Source of the DNA: Pelagibacteraceae bacterium AG-345-O09
GTDB lineage: Bacteria > Pseudomonadota > Alphaproteobacteria > Pelagibacterales > Pelagibacteraceae
NCBI GenBank assembly: GCA_003281725.1
Contig: QCBC01000008.1
Location: 1 to 43,580 of the forward strand
Length of the DNA: 43,580 nt
Direction of reading: 5' to 3'
A program made the position numbers and the translations under genes. This document shows, piece after piece, positions 10,986 to 19,301 of this stretch. How positions within the stretch are numbered: position 1 is the stretch's first letter; every line of letters starts with the position of its first letter. A model generated the notes under the pieces. That model had not been told where the DNA came from. It worked only from the letters and a program-made list of their open reading frames with translations, and made no database searches.

Positions 10986-11538
10986 ATATTTAATAAATAT
11001 ATTAATCTTATTTTTTTTTTCAACCAATCAATTAATAGCACAGGAGAATGTAATGATTTTAAAATTAAAAGATGGAGATGTTAAGATAGAATTATTTCCA
11101 GATGTAGCACCTAATCATGTGAAAAGAATTAAAGAGCTAGCTGACAACGGTAAATATGACAATGTTGTTTTTCATAGAGTAATAGATGGATTTATGGCTC
11201 AAACTGGGGATGTTAAATTTGGTAATTCATCATCTAATGATTTTGATTTGGGTAGAGCGGGCATGGGTGGTTCTGATTTACCAGATTTAAAACAAGAATT
11301 TAGTAAGCTACCCCATGATAGAGGAACCTTATCAATGGCAAGATCATCAGACCCTAATAGCGCGAATAGTCAATTTTTTATTTGTTTTAAACCTGCACCA
11401 TTTTTAGATAATCAATATACCGTTTTTGGAAAAGTAGTTGAAGGAATGGAATTCGTCGATAAAATTAAAAGAGGAGACGGTAATAATAATGGCTCTGTGT
11501 CGGATCCAGATAAAATAATTAGCTTTAAATCTTTATAG
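10978..11538 (+). CDS. Cyclophilin-type peptidyl-prolyl isomerase, exported
   Basis: Cis-trans prolyl isomerase of the bacterial cyclophilin family. The N-terminus NRYLINILILFFFSTNQLIAQ is a signal peptide with a likely cleavage after the LIA segment, so the enzyme should be periplasmic (PpiA-like). Core motifs include VVFHRVIDGFMAQTGD, RGTLSMARSSDPNSANSQFF and FLDNQYTVFGKVVEGM, with the active-site Arg in FHRV. Two in-frame starts, ATG 10969 and ATG 10978, lie inside coaD; the second is chosen because it gives a more typical basic N-region, but neither has a good Shine-Dalgarno. It lies 6 bases before tgt. Confidence 0.9.
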   Translation: MNRYLINILILFFFSTNQLIAQENVMILKLKDGDVKIELFPDVAPNHVKRIKELADNGKYDNVVFHRVIDGFMAQTGDVKFGNSSSNDFDLGRAGMGGSDLPDLKQEFSKLPHDRGTLSMARSSDPNSANSQFFICFKPAPFLDNQYTVFGKVVEGMEFVDKIKRGDGNNNGSVSDPDKIISFKSL

Positions 11539-11544
11539 ACTTTA

Positions 11545-12657
11545 ATGGCATTAAAAGATTTTGCTTTTAATGTATTAAACAAAGATAAATACGCAAGGCA
11601 TGGTTTAATTGAAACGCATAGAGGTAACATTAAAACACCTGCCTTTATGCCTGTTGGAACTCAGGCTACTGTAAAAGCTTGCACAATTAATGATATAATC
11701 AAAACAGGCACTGAGATTATTCTTGGAAATACTTATCACTTAATGATTAGACCTGGGGTCGATAGAATTCAAAAGGCTGGGGGTTTACATAAATTTATGA
11801 ATTGTGATTTGCCGATACTTACTGATTCAGGAGGCTTTCAAGTAATGTCATTATCTAAATTAAGTAAAATTGATAGAGAAAAAGGAGCTATTTTTAATTC
11901 ACACGTAGATGGAAAAAAATTTTATCTAAGTCCTGAGGAAAGTATTAAGATTCAACTTGGATTGAATTCCGACATCGTTATGATTATGGATGAGTGCCCC
12001 AAAAAAACTGATGATTATAAATTGATTCAAAAATCTATGGAATTATCTCTATATTGGGCCAAAAGATCAAAAACCGCCTTTGGTAAAAATCCGCACAAAG
12101 CATTATTTGGAATAATACAAGGAGGGCTTTTTAAAGACCTAAGATTAAAATCATTACATGAATTAGAAAAAATTAATTTTGATGGTTATGCAATTGGTGG
12201 ATTAGCTGTAGGAGAAACCCAAAAAGAAATGTTCACAGTTCTTAATAATATTAAAGATTATTTACCAAACAATAAACCGCATTATTTAATGGGAGTAGGT
12301 ACTCCATCTGATATTTTGGGTGCTGTTAAAAGAGGTATTGACATGTTTGATTGCGTGTTGCCAACAAGATCGGGAAGAACAGGATTGGCTTTTACTTGGG
12401 ATGGTAGAATTAATATAAAAAACAATAAATATAAAGATGATAATACTCCTCTTGATGATAATTGTAGAAATTTCAATCTGAACAAGTATTCAAAGAATTA
12501 TTTGAATCATCTCTTTAATACTAACGAAATTTTAGGTTCAATGATTTTAACTTTACATAATTTAAATTTTTACCAAGAGTTAATGACTGCAATAAGAAAG
12601 AATATTGAAAATGGTACTTTTGACACCTTTCATGACAAATATATTGAAAAGCTGTGA
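11545..12657 (+). CDS. tgt: tRNA-guanine transglycosylase with a degenerate zinc site
   Basis: Exchanges guanine 34 for the queuine precursor in GUN anticodons (Asp, Asn, His, Tyr tRNAs). The 370-residue TIM barrel shows NTYHLMIRPG, the active-site segment ILTDSGGFQVMSL, the substrate-recognition GGLAVGE loop and FDCVLPTRSGRTG with its catalytic Asp. Oddity: the structural zinc site is normally CxCxxC plus a distal His. Here Cys307 and His338 align, but the other two positions are Asn309 and Leu312. The surrounding KYSKNYLNHL and TLHNLNFYQ segments align well, so this is substitution, not misalignment. Last gene of the ssb-led cluster. Confidence 0.95.
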   Translation: MALKDFAFNVLNKDKYARHGLIETHRGNIKTPAFMPVGTQATVKACTINDIIKTGTEIILGNTYHLMIRPGVDRIQKAGGLHKFMNCDLPILTDSGGFQVMSLSKLSKIDREKGAIFNSHVDGKKFYLSPEESIKIQLGLNSDIVMIMDECPKKTDDYKLIQKSMELSLYWAKRSKTAFGKNPHKALFGIIQGGLFKDLRLKSLHELEKINFDGYAIGGLAVGETQKEMFTVLNNIKDYLPNNKPHYLMGVGTPSDILGAVKRGIDMFDCVLPTRSGRTGLAFTWDGRINIKNNKYKDDNTPLDDNCRNFNLNKYSKNYLNHLFNTNEILGSMILTLHNLNFYQELMTAIRKNIENGTFDTFHDKYIEKL

Positions 12658-12739
12658 ATAAGAAACTATTTGTCTCAGAAATTCCTATTTGAATTATTAA
12701 AATAATTCTATATATAGACTTAATTCATCTAATGAATGT

Positions 12740-12815
<76 letters not shown>

Positions 12816-12821
12816 TATAAT

Positions 12822-13655
12822 TTAGATATCCTTTATAGGTGGATAATCTAGAGTTACACTGTTAACCCAGTCTTTAATTTTTCTAATACGATTATCTGGA
12901 GAAGGGTGGGTGCTCATAAACTCAGATGGAGTTTTTCCCTTATTATATTCCTTCATTCTCTCCCAAATTTTAGTTGTTTCCCTAATATCATATCCTGATA
13001 AAGAGGAAAAAATTAATCCAAGATAATCTGCCTCACTTTCTTGTTTTCTGTTAAAAGGAAACATAATTCCTAATTGTGAAAGTAATCCAACTGTGTTCAT
13101 TCCAGTGGTTCTATTAACTTGTGATAGTTTACCGCCACTAAGGATATCAATGATCTGGGTTCCAGCGCTTAATAATTGTCCTCTGCTTGCTCTTTCAACA
13201 GAATGTTTTGCAACAGCATGAGCAATTTCATGACCCATTACAGCTGCTAGACCATTTTTATTTTTTGTAACTTCAAGCATACCAGAATAAATTGCAATTT
13301 TGCCACCAGGCATACACCATGCATTTCTAACTTTTTTATTATCAATTAATATATATTCCCAATCAAAATTTACTGTAGGATCACTCAATTTTGATTTGTA
13401 GAAATATTCTCCTATTGAATATTCCATTTTTTTTCCTATCTCCCTAATTTCATTAAGTGATTTTAAATCATCACTCATTTTTTCTTTTTCTTTTACCTTT
13501 TCGTAAATAGCTGCTGCCTGAGCATTTAACTTAGCCTCAGAGACAATCTTTAATTGTTTTCTTTCAGTAATAGGCGCAGTTGTACAAGAATTGAGGGCAA
13601 AACCACAACAGCCACAACCAACATAAGTTAAGAATTTTCTTCTATCCATTTTCAA
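12822..13655 (-). CDS. M48-family metalloprotease, Tat-exported lipoprotein
   Basis: Zinc endopeptidase of the M48 family (BepA/LoiP-like periplasmic branch). The N-terminus has twin arginines (MDRRKFLTYVG), a short hydrophobic stretch and a lipobox ending at Cys24 (LNSC), so Tat export and lipid attachment are predicted. The zinc site is GHEIAH (residues 141-146) with the downstream ligand in ESEADYLG (near residue 206), and the C-terminal MSTHPSPDNRI motif is typical of the family. Its likely role is outer-membrane protein quality control, inferred from family. No TPR domain follows, unlike BepA. Single gene, convergent with tRNA-Lys. Confidence 0.92.
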   Translation of the reverse strand: MKMDRRKFLTYVGCGCCGFALNSCTTAPITERKQLKIVSEAKLNAQAAAIYEKVKEKEKMSDDLKSLNEIREIGKKMEYSIGEYFYKSKLSDPTVNFDWEYILIDNKKVRNAWCMPGGKIAIYSGMLEVTKNKNGLAAVMGHEIAHAVAKHSVERASRGQLLSAGTQIIDILSGGKLSQVNRTTGMNTVGLLSQLGIMFPFNRKQESEADYLGLIFSSLSGYDIRETTKIWERMKEYNKGKTPSEFMSTHPSPDNRIRKIKDWVNSVTLDYPPIKDI

Positions 13656-13679
13656 TTATCATTGATAATATATTTTTAA

Positions 13680-13757
13680 ATGAATCTAAATAATAAAATT
13701 TTGCTATTTTTATTTATTATTGCAATTTCTTTCGTAATTTACTCTAGTTTTGATTAG
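13680..13757 (+). CDS. Possible 25-residue single-span membrane peptide
   Basis: A short open frame, ATG 13680 to TAG 13757, encodes NLNNKILLFLFIIAISFVIYSSFD after the Met: a basic-polar start and one continuous hydrophobic helix. It sits in the gap between the divergent M48 protease gene and the DUF502 gene and ends 4 bases before the DUF502 ATG, a spacing that would suit translational coupling. There is no clear Shine-Dalgarno. In a 28-30% GC genome such frames arise by chance, so this is only a candidate. Confidence 0.3.
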   Translation: MNLNNKILLFLFIIAISFVIYSSFD

Positions 13758-13761
13758 CCTT

Positions 13762-14379
13762 ATGAAAAAAAATAAAAAAAAAAGATCTTTTACTCTTATT
13801 CTAAGAAATTATTTTATAACAGGTGTTGTTGTATTAATACCTATTGGTTTTACTTTATATTTAAGTAAAATCCTTATTGGAGTTTCATCAAATCTTATAC
13901 CTGAAAATATCAACCCTAATAGTTATCTCCCTTATTCGATCCCAGGTATTGAAATATTAATTTCAATTATTTTGATTACTATTGTGGGTGGTTTATCATT
14001 ATCCTTTTTAGGAAAAAGAATACTTAAATTAATTGATGATTTATTTAAAAGAATACCTTTCTTAAGAACTATATATTCTGCAATCCTTCAAATGACTGAG
14101 ACTTTCTCAAATAAAGATAACGATAAAAAAAGTGTTGTATTAATAGAATATCCTAGAAAAGGTGTATGGGCCGTTGGATTTGCTACTAAAGAAAATAAAG
14201 GTGAAATGGCAGACAAAACTAATCAAAGATTAATTAATGTTTTTGTACCAACAACTCCAAATCCAACAAGTGGTTTTTTATTAATGTTTCCTATTGACGA
14301 CGTTATTTATCTTAATATGACTTTTGAAGAAGCTTCAAAATTTATAGTCTCAGCAGGAACATCTTCAGGTAAAAATTAA
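13762..14379 (+). CDS. DUF502 family membrane protein
   Basis: Protein of the DUF502 family (205 residues), widespread in alphaproteobacteria and chloroplast-bearing plants, with no established biochemical role. A basic N-terminus (KKNKKKRSF) is followed by two transmembrane helices (near residues 20-40 and 60-80). A conserved soluble domain contains RIPFLRTIYSAILQMTET, VLIEYPRKGVWAVGF and FVPTTPNPTSGFLLMFP, all hallmarks of the family. The ATG at 13762 is preferred to an in-frame TTG at 13750 that would lie inside the upstream small frame. Its 3' end overlaps the convergent recG by 4 bases. Adjacency to recG is common in alphaproteobacteria. Confidence 0.9.
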   Translation: MKKNKKKRSFTLILRNYFITGVVVLIPIGFTLYLSKILIGVSSNLIPENINPNSYLPYSIPGIEILISIILITIVGGLSLSFLGKRILKLIDDLFKRIPFLRTIYSAILQMTETFSNKDNDKKSVVLIEYPRKGVWAVGFATKENKGEMADKTNQRLINVFVPTTPNPTSGFLLMFPIDDVIYLNMTFEEASKFIVSAGTSSGKN

Positions 14380-16427
14380 GCTATATCATTAATTATATCT
14401 GCTGTATCGTACAACTTTATTAGAGGTTTATATTTGCTTATATCTTCATCAGATTTTTCAATTCTATTCATTTCCTTTTCAGCTAATAAAAACAGGTCTT
14501 GATTAAGAACAGGGTCAGCTAATTTAAAATTTTTTATTCCACTTTGTTTGAAACCCAAAATGTCTCCAAAACCTCTAATTTTCATATCTTCTTCAGAAAT
14601 TACAAAACCATCGTTGGAGTCTTTAAGTATATTAATTCTTTTTTTCGCATTTTCACTCAAGTTAGATTTAAACATAAGTATGCAGGTAGACTGTTTACTG
14701 CCTCTTCCAACTCTTCCTCTTAGTTGATGTAATTGGGACAATCCAAATTTATTAGCATTTTCTATTATAATTGTATTGGCGTTAGGAAAATCAATTCCAA
14801 CTTCAATAATTGTAGTAGAAACCAATATCTTAAAGTTATTGTTGAGAAAATTATTTAGTATAAGCTCTTTATCATCAATATTAGTTTTTCCATGAAGTAG
14901 ACCCACATTATTTGGGAATGCCTTACTAAGATATTCAAATTTTTTGATAGCAGAAGTGTGATCAACTTTTTTCGACTCTTCAATCAAAGGGCAAACCCAA
15001 AAAACTTGATTATCAAGTTCTATTTGTTTTTTTATGAACATTAAAACATCATCAATCTTAGTTTCTAATTTACTGTAGGTTTTTATGGGTTTTCTTGCTG
15101 CTGGTTTTTCCCTAATTATTGAAAGATCCATATCACCATAAATTGTCATGGTTAATGTTCTTGGAATTGGTGTAGCTGTCATTAATAAAACATCACAATC
15201 ATTTCCACCTTTATCAGATAATTTCTTTCTTTGATTTACACCAAATTTATGTTGTTCATCAATAATTATTAATCCTAACTTTTTAAAAATTACTTTTTTT
15301 TGAAATATTGCATGAGTTCCAAAAACTATATCTATCTCATGATTTGATAATTGGTTAAGTATTTCTTTTTTATCTCTATATTCTGATTTCCCTGAAATTA
15401 ATCTTATTTTTACATTCTTAGGTAATAATTTTTTTGCAAGATTAAAATGCTGTCTAGCTAAAATTTCAGTTGGAGCCATTAAAGCAACTTGAAAACCTGA
15501 ATTTATTGTATTGTATGCAGAAATAAGAGAAACGATAGTTTTACCACTACCAACATCCCCCTGTAACAGTCTAAACATTTTAGTATTAGCAGATAAATCA
15601 CTATTTATTTCTTTAAGTGATTTCAATTGATCATTTGTTAGAGTAAAATCTAAATTCTTTATTATTAAAGCTTGTTTTTTTAAATTTATTTTTTTCTTTT
15701 TCTTTTTAATTTTTTTTATTTTTTTTCTGATTTCTGAATTAACTAAGAATGTAGAAAAAATTTCATCATAAGCAAGTCTTTGATAAAAATTGTCTTTATA
15801 ATTTCCTTGTTTCTGAGGTTTGTGTAATTCTTTTATAGACTCATTCCAACTTATACCATCAAATTTTTTTAGTAATTCTTTAGAATGCCATTCATCTAAA
15901 ATAGGTAATTTGTCCATTATCTGTTTTATTATCTTATTGTAGACTTTTTCTGTAATACCTTCTGTAAGCGAATATGTATTATGTTTTTGTTTTATTAACG
16001 AAGCATTTTCAGAAATATATTTTGGATTAGTAAGCTGATATTTGTTTCTGAATCTACCTATTTTACCACTTATTGTTACATTCTTTCCTATAGGTAAAAT
16101 CTTTTTGATATATCCCTCGTAACTATTGAAAAAAATGCAGTCTACTTCCCCTGTTTCATCTGAACAAACGACTCTATTAGGTAGATTTCTTATTCGAGGA
16201 AAAGAATACTTTTTAGGAACTATTGTTATTGTTTGAATTTCGCCTAATTTTAAATCTTTTATTTTAGATGATAGACTTCTATCTGTATATGACTTGGGTA
16301 ATTTCCATAATAGATCAAAAATATTATTTATTCTTTTTTTTTTAAGTAAATTGGTGGTTTTATTACCTACACCTTTTAAAATTGACAAATCTGACAATAG
16401 ATATTTATAATTACTTTTATTATCCAT
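14376..16427 (-). CDS. recG: ATP-dependent DNA helicase RecG
   Basis: Superfamily 2 helicase that regresses stalled forks and branch-migrates Holliday junctions. The N-terminal wedge domain contains an OB fold (LGEIQTITIVPKKYSFP). The helicase core has Walker A GDVGSGKT, the DEQH box, MTATPIPRTL (motif III) and QLHQLRGRVGRG (motif VI), ending with the RecG tail KIRGFGDILGFKQSG. I chose the ATG at 16427 (683 residues). An upstream in-frame TTG at 16460 would overlap the divergent sdhE start. A lysine-rich linker (KKIKKKKKKI) near residue 240 is unusually basic, probably from AT drift. Confidence 0.96.
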   Translation of the reverse strand: MDNKSNYKYLLSDLSILKGVGNKTTNLLKKKRINNIFDLLWKLPKSYTDRSLSSKIKDLKLGEIQTITIVPKKYSFPRIRNLPNRVVCSDETGEVDCIFFNSYEGYIKKILPIGKNVTISGKIGRFRNKYQLTNPKYISENASLIKQKHNTYSLTEGITEKVYNKIIKQIMDKLPILDEWHSKELLKKFDGISWNESIKELHKPQKQGNYKDNFYQRLAYDEIFSTFLVNSEIRKKIKKIKKKKKKINLKKQALIIKNLDFTLTNDQLKSLKEINSDLSANTKMFRLLQGDVGSGKTIVSLISAYNTINSGFQVALMAPTEILARQHFNLAKKLLPKNVKIRLISGKSEYRDKKEILNQLSNHEIDIVFGTHAIFQKKVIFKKLGLIIIDEQHKFGVNQRKKLSDKGGNDCDVLLMTATPIPRTLTMTIYGDMDLSIIREKPAARKPIKTYSKLETKIDDVLMFIKKQIELDNQVFWVCPLIEESKKVDHTSAIKKFEYLSKAFPNNVGLLHGKTNIDDKELILNNFLNNNFKILVSTTIIEVGIDFPNANTIIIENANKFGLSQLHQLRGRVGRGSKQSTCILMFKSNLSENAKKRINILKDSNDGFVISEEDMKIRGFGDILGFKQSGIKNFKLADPVLNQDLFLLAEKEMNRIEKSDEDISKYKPLIKLYDTADIINDIA

Positions 16428-16449
16428 AAACAAATAATATATTCTAATA

Positions 16450-16716
16450 ATGGACTTCAATATAGATCTATTAAAAAAAAAAATTATTTATAGATCTAAC
16501 TATCGTGGTACTAAAGAAATGGACAAACTTCTAGGTGCATTTACCAAAAAATATATTGATGAATTAAGCACTCAAGATCTTCTTGATTTAGAAAAATTAT
16601 TAAACATAGATGATGATAATTTGTATAGTTTTTATAACAAATTAAAAACTGACTTTGAATTTGAGAACAATAATATAAATTCTTTATTTAGAAATTTTAA
16701 GTATAATGAGAAATAA
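16450..16716 (+). CDS. sdhE: Succinate dehydrogenase assembly factor SdhE
   Basis: Small helical protein (88 residues) that helps insert FAD covalently into the succinate dehydrogenase flavoprotein. The signature RGxxE appears as YRGTKEMD (Arg19-Glu23), followed by the LGAF segment and the acidic DLLDLEKLLNIDDDNLYSF motif. It is divergent from recG across only 22 bases, an arrangement common in alphaproteobacteria. Its stop codon ends on the base before the 3' end of the convergent tRNA-Ser gene. Confidence 0.93.
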   Translation: MDFNIDLLKKKIIYRSNYRGTKEMDKLLGAFTKKYIDELSTQDLLDLEKLLNIDDDNLYSFYNKLKTDFEFENNNINSLFRNFKYNEK

Positions 16717-16806
16717 TGGCGGAGAGACTGGGATTCGAACCCAGGAAAGAGTTGCCCCTTTGCCGGTTTTCAAGACCGGTGCTTTCAACCGCTCAGCCAT
16801 CTCTCC
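16717..16806 (-). tRNA. tRNA-Ser (anticodon TGA), integration target
   Basis: 90-base class II tRNA on the minus strand. Read in sense, the acceptor GGAGAGA pairs with TCTCTCC, discriminator G and CCA are encoded, the anticodon stem CCGGT/ACCGG closes loop CTTGAAA (anticodon TGA), a long variable arm follows, and the T arm CTGGG-TTCGAAT-CCCAG is perfect. The 5' half of this gene, from its first base into the anticodon loop (16768-16806), recurs at 19782-19820 and 21302-21340, so the gene is the attachment site of the island to its right. The present 5' half and promoter therefore probably came in with an element. Confidence 0.97.
16768..16806 (-). repeat. att-like direct repeat, copy 1 (part of intact tRNA-Ser)
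   Basis: 39-base segment from the anticodon loop (TTTCAAG on the plus strand) to the tRNA 5' end. It is identical to copy 3 (21302-21340) and differs from copy 2 (19782-19820) at one base in the anticodon stem. Similarity stops abruptly at the anticodon loop on one side and continues weakly into the promoter on the other, which places the strand exchange near the anticodon loop. Confidence 0.9.
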
Positions 16807-16817
16807 GTGAGCAAGGT

Positions 16818-16846
16818 TTTATAAGTATATTATTAAAATTCAACTA
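16818..16846 (-). promoter_or_regulatory. Putative tRNA-Ser promoter, shared by all three copies
   Basis: Read on the minus strand, TAGTTG (16841-16846) and TATAAA (16818-16823) are separated by exactly 17 bases, and the -10 box ends 11 bases before the tRNA 5' end. The same pair with the same 17-base spacer precedes the other two tRNA 5'-half copies (19832-19860 and 21352-21380), although the spacers themselves differ. Conservation of the boxes with divergence of the spacer argues for function. The -35 box is weak. Confidence 0.6.
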
Positions 16847-16883
16847 AAAAACAGAGCTTTTTTTTTTAAAAATTTTGCCTGGC

Positions 16884-16902
16884 GTACAAGTCTTGTACAA
16901 GT
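16884..16902. promoter_or_regulatory. Recombinase arm-type site pair, left end of element A
   Basis: Two copies of GTACAAGT at 16884-16891 and 16895-16902, a period of exactly 11 bases. The same pair occurs at the left end of element B and, in the same orientation, at both right ends. Helically phased direct repeats flanking a core site resemble the arm sites bound by the N-terminal domain of lambda-type integrases. The binding protein is not known. Confidence 0.65.
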
Positions 16903-16960
16903 TATCCTATATTCTCCTACATGAAATATTTAGTTTTAAATAAATTAAAAGTTCACACAA

Positions 16961-17518
16961 ATGAGTAAATTTATTTTAAGTAAATCGACAATACATCAAC
17001 ATCAATTTTTGATAATTGGCGATGATGAAATAATAAATAAATCATCAAATCTTAAAATTATATCAAAAGGAACAACAAATCTCTTAAATATAGGTAAAAT
17101 TAAGAACACAAAATTAACTGCTATTTATTCTACTCATGACGCTGATTTTGGAACAGTTTTATGTGGAGTATACTTAGAGGATAAAGAAAAGAAAAAACCA
17201 AAGAATTTTTACTATATTCCTTTAAATTCTCTTAAACATATTAAAGTAGATGATTTAATAAAAAAAATTGACAATGAGTCATCAAAAACAGGTGATGTTA
17301 AAATTTCAACAGGTAAAATTAGTTTCAATGCACTTGTAGATACAGGATATAAACATCATCTCATAAAAAATCAGAAGACACAAAAAAATGAATGGAATAA
17401 CTCTTTCACATATAAAGTGGATAATGGTATCTATGATGTATACTCTTATGATTTTGAGTACGAAGGTCCTGAAGTAGAGAATTATGATACAATGTTTTCT
17501 ATTAAAAAAAGGATATGA
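16961..17518 (+). CDS. Unrecognised protein, first gene of element A operon
   Basis: 185-residue protein that I do not recognise. It is soluble, mixed alpha/beta by appearance, with no signal peptide or membrane helix and a His-rich start (STIHQHQFLIIGDDE). A segment around residues 50-62 reads KLTAIYSTHDADFGT. The C-terminal third is rich in Tyr and acidic residues. The ATG has no Shine-Dalgarno. It leads a tight plus-strand series: 10 bases to the MORN gene, then overlaps or gaps of a few bases to the end of the element, so all five genes are probably one transcript. The promoter should lie in 16903-16960. Confidence 0.7.
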   Translation: MSKFILSKSTIHQHQFLIIGDDEIINKSSNLKIISKGTTNLLNIGKIKNTKLTAIYSTHDADFGTVLCGVYLEDKEKKKPKNFYYIPLNSLKHIKVDDLIKKIDNESSKTGDVKISTGKISFNALVDTGYKHHLIKNQKTQKNEWNNSFTYKVDNGIYDVYSYDFEYEGPEVENYDTMFSIKKRI

Positions 17519-17528
17519 ATAAATACCT

Positions 17529-18647
17529 ATGACAGATTTAGATAAGCTTATCTTAACAAAACTAAAAAAATTTAGAAAATTATGTAAACACCAAAGGTCA
17601 TCTGATGGTCAATGGTACTTTAAGGATCCTTCGCCTAAAACCATTCAAAAAGTAAAATCAGATGGATTATTAATGGCTCTATTCACAGATACATTAAAAG
17701 ATCCAACTTTATTAGAGAGATTATATCAAAAATTTAATATTAAATATGATTATCAAGATTATAAAACAGTTAGTTCAAAGTTGTTTAATTTAAAAAATGA
17801 AAAGTTCTTTGGATTTATAACTGGTAAAGAAAATTTAATATTTCCTTATGGCTCATACAAAGGAGGTATTAAAAATAAAAAGCCTCATGGCAAAGGTGTT
17901 TTCAATTACTATGACGGTGCATATTATATTGGTAATTTCAAAAATGGAAAATACGACGGTTCAGGTAAATTAATTTGGCCTGAAATTTTTGCCCTACAGT
18001 CTAGCATGGGTGGTTTAAAGGTATGGGAAAAAAGTGATTTTAGAAAAGAGCAATTAAAAAACTACAGGAAATATTTTAAAAAAATGCATGGTTATGGTCT
18101 CTTTTTAAAAAAATATGATTTTTATTTAGAATTTGGTCATGGCGGCAAATACGATGGTCAGTGGAAAGATAATCAAATGGTTAAAGGGACTATGTATCAA
18201 CATAATTATTCACAGCTAGCTAACAAATACATTGGAAGTTTTAAAAATTTTATGAGAAATGGATTGGGTGAATATATAATGAATATGGATCATATCGAAG
18301 ACAATACTTCCAAAAATACTTATGGCTATACCGACTCTTATAAAGGAAATTTTAAAAATAACTCATATCATGGCAGAGGTAAAATAACTGATACGATAGA
18401 GGAACGTAATTATTTAGGTGACACAATAAAAAGATCAAAAGGTGATAAAATAATTCAGATTGAAGATGTAATTTTTAAAGATGGTTTTAGACATATTCGT
18501 TCTAACATCACAATTATTTATTTTGATCCAAAGGGAAAAAAGAAATTTACAAAATATTGTGAAGCGTGGTGGGATTATAAAAAAGATGGTTGTCTTGGTG
18601 TTGATTTTGTAAATAAATTGGACCCTAAAAATGTCGGAAGATCATAA
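17529..18647 (+). CDS. MORN-repeat protein
   Basis: 372-residue protein with recognisable MORN repeats. The clearest run is at residues about 108-150, with YKGGIKNKKPHGKGVF, YYIGNFKNGKYDGSGKLIW and neighbours; further degenerate units are GKYDGQWKDNQMVKGTMY (near 206), YIGSFKNFMRNGLGEYI (near 235) and YKGNFKNNSYHGRGKITD (near 280). MORN repeats form extended beta-hairpin stacks used for protein or lipid contact and often sit beside an enzymatic domain. Residues 1-100 look helical and basic and match nothing I know. No signal peptide or membrane helix. The 3' end overlaps the next gene by 17 bases. The role in element A is unknown. Confidence 0.8.
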   Translation: MTDLDKLILTKLKKFRKLCKHQRSSDGQWYFKDPSPKTIQKVKSDGLLMALFTDTLKDPTLLERLYQKFNIKYDYQDYKTVSSKLFNLKNEKFFGFITGKENLIFPYGSYKGGIKNKKPHGKGVFNYYDGAYYIGNFKNGKYDGSGKLIWPEIFALQSSMGGLKVWEKSDFRKEQLKNYRKYFKKMHGYGLFLKKYDFYLEFGHGGKYDGQWKDNQMVKGTMYQHNYSQLANKYIGSFKNFMRNGLGEYIMNMDHIEDNTSKNTYGYTDSYKGNFKNNSYHGRGKITDTIEERNYLGDTIKRSKGDKIIQIEDVIFKDGFRHIRSNITIIYFDPKGKKKFTKYCEAWWDYKKDGCLGVDFVNKLDPKNVGRS

Positions 18648-18939
18648 ATACTATAGAGCTCAAGAGGAAAGAAACGGTATAATAAAAATACTTGAAAACT
18701 TATCTTTTGATGAAAAGAAAGAAGTATTAAGAATAGTTGATCAAAGTATGATTAATTCAGCTAATAATGTTCTAGCTAATGATGATCCACCAAGCAATCC
18801 TCTAACAAGACTACCTAATAAATTTAAGAGTGAAGTACAGGCTAAAGCTGTTCAAATGGGCAGAAAACTCTTTATTAAGATCCAAGTAGATGAATTGATT
18901 AAGAGAAGAAGAAAGAATAACATTAAAATTATAAAATAA
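18631..18939 (+). CDS. Unrecognised small helical protein
   Basis: 102 residues, highly charged and predicted mainly helical, with a very basic C-terminal tail (DELIKRRRKNNIKIIK) that could contact nucleic acid. No motif identifies a family. It starts inside the MORN gene (17-base overlap) and ends 5 bases before the zinc-ribbon gene, which supports it as a real operon member. A regulatory or adaptor role is possible but unsupported. Confidence 0.65.
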   Translation: MSEDHKYYRAQEERNGIIKILENLSFDEKKEVLRIVDQSMINSANNVLANDDPPSNPLTRLPNKFKSEVQAKAVQMGRKLFIKIQVDELIKRRRKNNIKIIK

Positions 18940-18944
18940 GTTTT

Positions 18945-19301
18945 ATGAAAAAATTAGAATGTCCCAATTGTAATCATTCAGAAATTATTGAAAAAATGAA
19001 TTATCGCAAAGATTCAAAGATCTATATGGCAAAATTATTTTTGGTACAAAAAGAAAATCCAGATTTAGTTGTTAATACATTTATGTGTTTTGCTTGTAAT
19101 CATTTAACAAATTTTGCAGGAAATGTAGATGGTACAATAGAATATTTTGAAACGTATAAATATGATAAGGATGTAAAATTTGATAATTATCATGATATTC
19201 ATGGTGAAAGAAACCAATTTGATTCAATTAAAAGAATGATCATTGATATAAATTTTGATAACAATTTAGATCACTTTATTAAAAGATTAGATAAGTTATG
19301 A
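18945..19301 (+). CDS. Zinc-ribbon protein of unknown function
   Basis: 118-residue protein with two knuckles, CPNCNH (residues 5-10) and CFACNH (near residue 48), about 43 residues apart, which should form one zinc ribbon. The spacer contains MAKLFLVQKENPDLVVNTFM. The C-terminal half is acidic and contains HDIHGERNQFDSIKRM. Zinc ribbons of this kind occur in transcription or nucleic-acid-binding proteins, but no specific family is recognised. The TGA stop overlaps the next ATG by four bases (ATGA). Confidence 0.75.
   Translation: MKKLECPNCNHSEIIEKMNYRKDSKIYMAKLFLVQKENPDLVVNTFMCFACNHLTNFAGNVDGTIEYFETYKYDKDVKFDNYHDIHGERNQFDSIKRMIIDINFDNNLDHFIKRLDKL

Noticed and set aside
16428..16460. TTG start for recG at 16460
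   Set aside because: It overlaps the divergent sdhE start, and the extra 11 residues are not part of RecG; the ATG at 16427 is preferred.
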